Source: Gemmatimonadota bacterium (GTDB lineage Bacteria; Gemmatimonadota; Gemmatimonadetes; Palauibacterales; Palauibacteraceae). From it: a stretch of 64,000 nt of DNA. The stretch spans positions 1-64,000 of the forward strand of contig JAJDUL010000061.1 of NCBI GenBank assembly GCA_022826685.1. The letters run 5' to 3'. Below the pieces are notes generated by a model. The model made no database searches and was not told the DNA's origin. It was given only the letters and a program-made list of their open reading frames with translations. Made by a program: the position numbers and the translations under genes. Of the stretch, positions 60,661 to 64,000 are shown in pieces. The first letter of the stretch is position 1. Each line of letters opens with the position of its first letter.

Positions 60661-62196
60661 CTAGCAGGGTCCGCGGAAACGGATCGCCTCGGCGACGTGG
60701 TCCTCGGACACGCGGACCCGTCCCTCCAGATCCGCGATGGTCCGGGAGACGCGGAGCGCGCGGTGGTAGCCGCGGGCCGTCAGGCCGAGATGGGTCACTG
60801 CCTTCCTCAGGAGCGCGCGGCCGCCGCGGTCGATCCCGCACGCTTCCTCGAGACGGACGGGCGGGATCCGCGCATTCGTCGTTCCGTGGCGGCGGGCGGC
60901 GCGGGCGCGGGCCTTTGACACCCGGGCCCGCACGGCCGCGCTCGTCTCGCCGGGCGCCGCATCCGCGAGTTCCTCCCAGCGCACGGCCGGAACTTCGACG
61001 AGCATGTCGATCCGGTCGAGGAGCGGTCCGCTGACCCGGCGGCGGTAGCGCCGCACGGCCTCCTCGGGACAGCGGCAGCGGCCCGGCGCGCCCAGGAAGC
61101 CGCACGGACAGGGGTTCATCGCGGCCACGAGCGTGAACGCGGCGGGAAAGCAGGCCGACCCCGCGGCACGGACGATCCGCACCTGCCCCTCCTCGATCGG
61201 CTGGCGCAGCGCCTCCAGGGTGCGGCGCCCGAACTCCGGAAGTTCATCGAGGAAGAGCACGCCGTGATGCGCAAGCGATGCCTCGCCCGGCCGCGGACGG
61301 GTTCCACCGCCGATGAGCCCGGCCTCGCTGATCGAGTGGTGCGGCGCACGGAAAGGTCGGGCGCGCTTGAGTCCGGAACCGTCGGCCAGGAGGCCGGCGA
61401 CGCTGTGGATCGCCGTCACGTCCACCGCCTCCCTGACGTCGAGGATGGGGAGGAGACCGGGGAGGCAGCGCGCGAGACTCGTCTTTCCGGAGCCCGGGCA
61501 ACCCGAAAGGAGGAGGTTGTGCCCTCCGGCGGCCGCGATCTCCAGCGCCCGCTTGGCGACCGGCTGTCCCTTTACGGCGGACAGGTCGAACGCGCCGTTC
61601 TCCGGCGCGCGGCCGTCCCTCGCCCCAACGGCAGGGGACAGTCGCGCCGCGGGCGAGCGCAACCCGACCCCGCCCTTCAGCGCGGCGAGGATTTGGGTGA
61701 GCGACTCCGAGCCGACCACGGCGACCCCTTCCGCGGCGGATGCTTCCCGCAGATTCGCGGCCGGCATGAGGAGACGCGAGACACGAGGATCCGCGGCGGC
61801 GAACAGCGCGATCGGAAGGGCGCCCCGGATGGAGCGCAGGGAGCCGTCGAGCCCCAGTTCGCCCACCGCCAGCGTCCCGTCGAGGGCGTCCCGGGGGAGG
61901 TCCCCCTTCGCGCACAGGATCCCGAGGATGATCGGCAGATCCAGGGCGGCCCCCGTCTTGGGAAGGTCCGCCGGCGCCAGATTCACCGTGATCCGCAGCC
62001 CTGGAACGTGAAGGCCCAGTTGGGCCGCGGCGGCCCGGATTCGTTCGCGGCCCTCGCGCACGGCGCTCTGCGCGAGACCGACGATCTGCATCATCGGCGT
62101 CCCCCTGATCAGCGACACCTCGACGCTCACCGGCCGCACATCGAGCCCCATCACCGCCGCCGACATCACCGAGGCCGACCCCACCCACTCCGGCAT
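60661..62196 (-). CDS. comM: YifB/ComM-family Mg-chelatase-like AAA+ ATPase
   Basis: This 511-residue AAA+ protein of the ComM family acts in other bacteria as a hexameric helicase promoting branch migration during natural transformation. It has the N-terminal Lon-like domain (G-L-D-V-R-P-V-S-V-E-V, V-N-L-A-P-A-D-L-P-K), Walker A G-C-P-G-S-G-K-T-S (232-240), Walker B L-F-L-D-E-L-P-E-F, and the Cys cluster N-P-C-P-C-G...C-R-C typical of the family. The C-terminal Mg-chelatase domain is complete. The ATG is at 62196. It is divergent from an exported-protein gene across a 102-base gap with a palindrome. Confidence 0.94.
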   Translation of the reverse strand: MPEWVGSASVMSAAVMGLDVRPVSVEVSLIRGTPMMQIVGLAQSAVREGRERIRAAAAQLGLHVPGLRITVNLAPADLPKTGAALDLPIILGILCAKGDLPRDALDGTLAVGELGLDGSLRSIRGALPIALFAAADPRVSRLLMPAANLREASAAEGVAVVGSESLTQILAALKGGVGLRSPAARLSPAVGARDGRAPENGAFDLSAVKGQPVAKRALEIAAAGGHNLLLSGCPGSGKTSLARCLPGLLPILDVREAVDVTAIHSVAGLLADGSGLKRARPFRAPHHSISEAGLIGGGTRPRPGEASLAHHGVLFLDELPEFGRRTLEALRQPIEEGQVRIVRAAGSACFPAAFTLVAAMNPCPCGFLGAPGRCRCPEEAVRRYRRRVSGPLLDRIDMLVEVPAVRWEELADAAPGETSAAVRARVSKARARAARRHGTTNARIPPVRLEEACGIDRGGRALLRKAVTHLGLTARGYHRALRVSRTIADLEGRVRVSEDHVAEAIRFRGPC

Positions 62197-62252
62197 TCTT
62201 CGTCGCTCCCGTCCTCGCAGCCTTGTAACTTCACCTTGAGTCGAGGATCGGC

Positions 62253-62268
62253 ACCGGTTTCAACCGGT
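62253..62268. promoter_or_regulatory. Palindrome in the comM divergent intergenic region
   Basis: ACCGGTT (62253-62259) and AACCGGT (62262-62268) form a perfect inverted repeat with a two-base spacer, midway in the 102-base gap between two divergent starts. The 16-bp size and symmetry suit a dimeric repressor site. No regulator gene is adjacent. Confidence 0.4.
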
Positions 62269-62298
62269 TCTCAAACGGGCGACGAGCGAGGCGGACGC

Positions 62299-62997
62299 GT
62301 GGCAAGAAGCGTGAGATCAACGTGCAGGGCGCGGGTGCTCGGGGCGCTCCTGCTGAGTCCGCTCCTCGCCGGTCTTCCGGATCCCCTCCCGCTGGGCGCG
62401 CAGGAACTCGACGCGGGCCACCTGTATCTCCGCGAAGCGGGACGCCGCGTGGGGACGGAGCGCTTCCGGATCTGGCAGACCGGATCCACGGTGAACGCGT
62501 TCGCCAGCGTCGAGAGAGTGCAGCGGGCCGCCTGGCAGGTACGGCTCCAGATGGACCTCGACCTGCTTCCGGTGAAATACGAGATTCGCGAAGGTGTATC
62601 GGCAGTTGCGAGCGGGGAGCGCTTCCCCGACCGGGTCCGCTTCCACTTCGCGACCCCGGAGGGAGAGCGCTGGAAGGAGTACCCGGTCCAGGATGCGGCC
62701 GCGATCCTCGAGCCGGGGATCGCGCACCACTATCTCGTCCTCGTGCGTGCGCTCAGAGAAGCGCCGGACGGGCGCATGAAGGCGATCCTGCCTCTCGACG
62801 GCCGGACCGTGACCGCGCGCCTGACCGGGCGGACGGAGGAGCGCGTTTCTCTCGGCGACGAGTCGGTGGACGCCACCCTTTACGAGGTGGACGTGGAAGG
62901 CGCCCGGCACCGGGTATGGCTCGACGCGGACGACCGGCTGCTTCGCGTCGTGGACGACACGGGACGCGAGGCCCTGCGCGCACCGCCCGAGGGCTGA
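62299..62997 (+). CDS. Exported protein of unknown function
   Basis: This 232-residue protein has a basic N-terminus and a hydrophobic signal segment (about 13-26), with likely cleavage near L-G-A-Q-E. The mature part is beta-rich (Y-L-R-E-A-G-R-R-V-G-T-E-R-F, V-R-L-Q-M-D-L-D-L-L-P-V-K-Y) and resembles in outline the DUF3108-type periplasmic proteins, but I cannot confirm this by eye. The start is GTG 62299 or the GTG four codons on. The YIP1-like gene follows by 17 bases. Confidence 0.75.
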   Translation: MARSVRSTCRARVLGALLLSPLLAGLPDPLPLGAQELDAGHLYLREAGRRVGTERFRIWQTGSTVNAFASVERVQRAAWQVRLQMDLDLLPVKYEIREGVSAVASGERFPDRVRFHFATPEGERWKEYPVQDAAAILEPGIAHHYLVLVRALREAPDGRMKAILPLDGRTVTARLTGRTEERVSLGDESVDATLYEVDVEGARHRVWLDADDRLLRVVDDTGREALRAPPEG

Positions 62998-63014
62998 GAC
63001 AAACTGGAGGAGAA

Positions 63015-63749
63015 ATGGAACATCCGGAATCGTCTGACGCATCGGTGGAGGAGCACGGGATCCCCTCCCTGCCCGTGCGCATCGTGCAGGTCTTCGTCTC
63101 GCCGGCGGCGCTGTTCGACACCCTCCGTCGCCAGCCCGCCTGGCTGGGCGCCATGCTTGGGCTGATCGGCATCAGCATCGCGCTGCAGCTGTTGACCCCC
63201 GTCATCGTCCCGGAAGAGGTTCTGCGGAACATGATGGAGGCCCAGTTCGAGAGGTTCGTGCAGGACCCGGCACTCCTCGAGCAGCAAGTCGACGGCGCCA
63301 TGTCGCAGGGGCCGATCGGCGGCATCGTGACGGTGCTCATCGGGACACCCATCGTACTCTCGCTCATCGCGGGACTCCTCCTCATCGCGTTCAACGTCAT
63401 CCTTGGGGGCGAAGCCAGCTTCAAGCAGCTGCTCAGCGCCGGCGCGCACGCCTTCTACATTGGGACGGCGGGTGGTGTCGTCTCCATCGGCCTGTTGGCG
63501 GTCGGCGCCGAGATCACGACGCTCTCGCCCGGTCTCTTCCTGCCCGAGATGGAAGGGTTCATCGGCAGGTTCCTAAACGGAATCAACATCTTCTCTGTTT
63601 GGATCTGCGGGGTGCTGGGGGTGGCGGTGAGCCGCTTCTATCCGGGGCGGTCCGTGGCGGCGGGTACGACGTATCTGCTCGTACTCTACCTGATCCTCGT
63701 GGCGGCGATCGCGGTGTTCTCGGGTCTCCTCGCCGGTCTGGCCGGTTAG
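63015..63749 (+). CDS. YIP1-family polytopic membrane protein
   Basis: This 244-residue protein has a short acidic N-terminus, a P-V-R-I-V-Q-V-F-V-S-P-A-A-L-F amphipathic stretch typical of bacterial Yip1-domain proteins, and about five hydrophobic segments (about 44-62, 102-126, 143-165, 182-205, 214-240). The function of bacterial YIP1 proteins is unknown. ATG 63015 has an excellent GGAGGAGAA ribosome binding site. It may be co-transcribed with the preceding exported protein. Confidence 0.85.
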   Translation: MEHPESSDASVEEHGIPSLPVRIVQVFVSPAALFDTLRRQPAWLGAMLGLIGISIALQLLTPVIVPEEVLRNMMEAQFERFVQDPALLEQQVDGAMSQGPIGGIVTVLIGTPIVLSLIAGLLLIAFNVILGGEASFKQLLSAGAHAFYIGTAGGVVSIGLLAVGAEITTLSPGLFLPEMEGFIGRFLNGINIFSVWICGVLGVAVSRFYPGRSVAAGTTYLLVLYLILVAAIAVFSGLLAGLAG

Positions 63750-63774
63750 CAGGGTGAAACCGCGCAGGGCGCCT

Positions 63775-63807
63775 CGACGTACCCGTGACGTACCCATGAC
63801 GTACATC
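63775..63807 (+). repeat. Three 11-bp direct repeats upstream of the efflux adaptor gene
   Basis: CGACGTACCCG, TGACGTACCCA and TGACGTACATC follow each other at 63775, 63786 and 63797. They share the core GACGTAC at exactly 11-base spacing, about one helical turn. They lie about 70-100 bases upstream of the ATG at 63873 and look like a tandem operator. Confidence 0.55.
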
Positions 63808-63872
63808 CGGGGGCGGGCCATGCAGTCGCCCGGACCGCCCGCCGAGTCTCGAAATAAAGGTCGTTGTACAGG

Positions 63873-64000
63873 ATGAAGAAAGCGATCATCGCGGTCGTCG
63901 TGGTTGGACTTCTCGCGACCATGGGATTCCTCGCCATGCAGCGGGAAGGGCGTGGCGCCGTCGAAGTCCGCGTAGAGGCCGTAGGGCTGCGGGATCTCAT
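63873..64000 (+). CDS. Probable RND/ABC efflux periplasmic adaptor, N-terminal fragment
   Basis: Only the first 42 residues are in the window. They show a Lys-rich start, a hydrophobic anchor (I-I-A-V-V-V-V-G-L-L-A-T), then V-E-V-R-V-E-A-V-G-L-R-D-L. The last stretch recalls the beginning of HlyD/MacA/AcrA-type membrane fusion proteins before the first beta-barrel strand. This is a short-sequence guess. ATG 63873 has a weak AGG upstream. Tandem direct repeats lie in its promoter region. Confidence 0.5.
   Translation, partial: MKKAIIAVVVVGLLATMGFLAMQREGRGAVEVRVEAVGLRDL

Overview
The window is a high-GC (roughly 68-70%) bacterial chromosome segment with no mobile elements and no CRISPR array. 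Gene content suggests a diderm bacterium of the Gemmatimonadota type. The clues are a complete dcw (division and cell wall) cluster whose MurE carries the meso-diaminopimelate motif, a PASTA-tailed FtsI, TonB/ExbB/ExbD genes beside a diadenylate cyclase, a sortilin-like (VPS10) beta-propeller protein, DivIVA, and an IleRS of the eukaryote-like class 2. The phylum is an inference from gene content. No rRNA is present to confirm it.

Layout. (1) 1-21.9 kb, minus strand: a run of 19 genes read mraZ-rsmH-ftsL-ftsI-murE-murF-mraY-murD-ftsW-murG-murC-murB-ftsQ-ftsA-ftsZ-M23 peptidase-VWA membrane protein-ftsY-recG (recG is cut by the window edge). A near-consensus promoter and a four-unit MraZ operator lie upstream of mraZ. 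Most junctions are 4-base or 1-base stop/start overlaps. (2) 22-28.6 kb: a secreted TPR protein, an SRPBCC/CoxG-like protein divergent from a MoxR ATPase and VWA pair, HU, a small membrane protein, and a YbdK-type carboxylate-amine ligase. (3) 28.6-36 kb, minus strand: class III aminotransferase, M20 carbamoyl-amidase, CopD-like membrane protein, VPS10 protein, tRNA-Val(UAC) and a small membrane protein. (4) 36-42.6 kb, minus strand: yggS-divIVA-ileS-dksA/traR-lspA-rluD. (5) 42.7-57 kb, minus strand: lepB and a short sigma-70 factor, then rplM-rpsI-rpsB-tsf-pyrH-frr-small protein-tilS-hpt-ftsH-folP-cdaA-exbB-exbD-exbD-tonB, ending in a strong terminator. (6) 57-64 kb: aldehyde dehydrogenase, an anchored unknown protein, thpR head-to-head with pabA/trpG, comM/yifB, and a plus-strand run of an exported protein, a YIP1-like protein and the start of a probable efflux adaptor.

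How the genes fit together. Region 1 supplies the peptidoglycan precursor pathway from MurC to MurG (no ddl is present here), the FtsZ ring and the septal synthase. Region 5 couples translation genes with envelope quality control (FtsH), c-di-AMP synthesis and an energy-transducing inner-membrane complex. Two intrinsic terminators sit directly against the ribosome binding sites of rplM and tsf, which suggests leader-type attenuation.

No stretch over 300 bases lacks a gene. The longest gaps (24386-24560, 42602-42765, 23776-23917) are described where they hold a signal. Many starts are GTG or TTG, chosen from overlap with the preceding stop and ribosome binding site spacing. Long open frames on the opposite strand inside real genes are treated as high-GC shadows.
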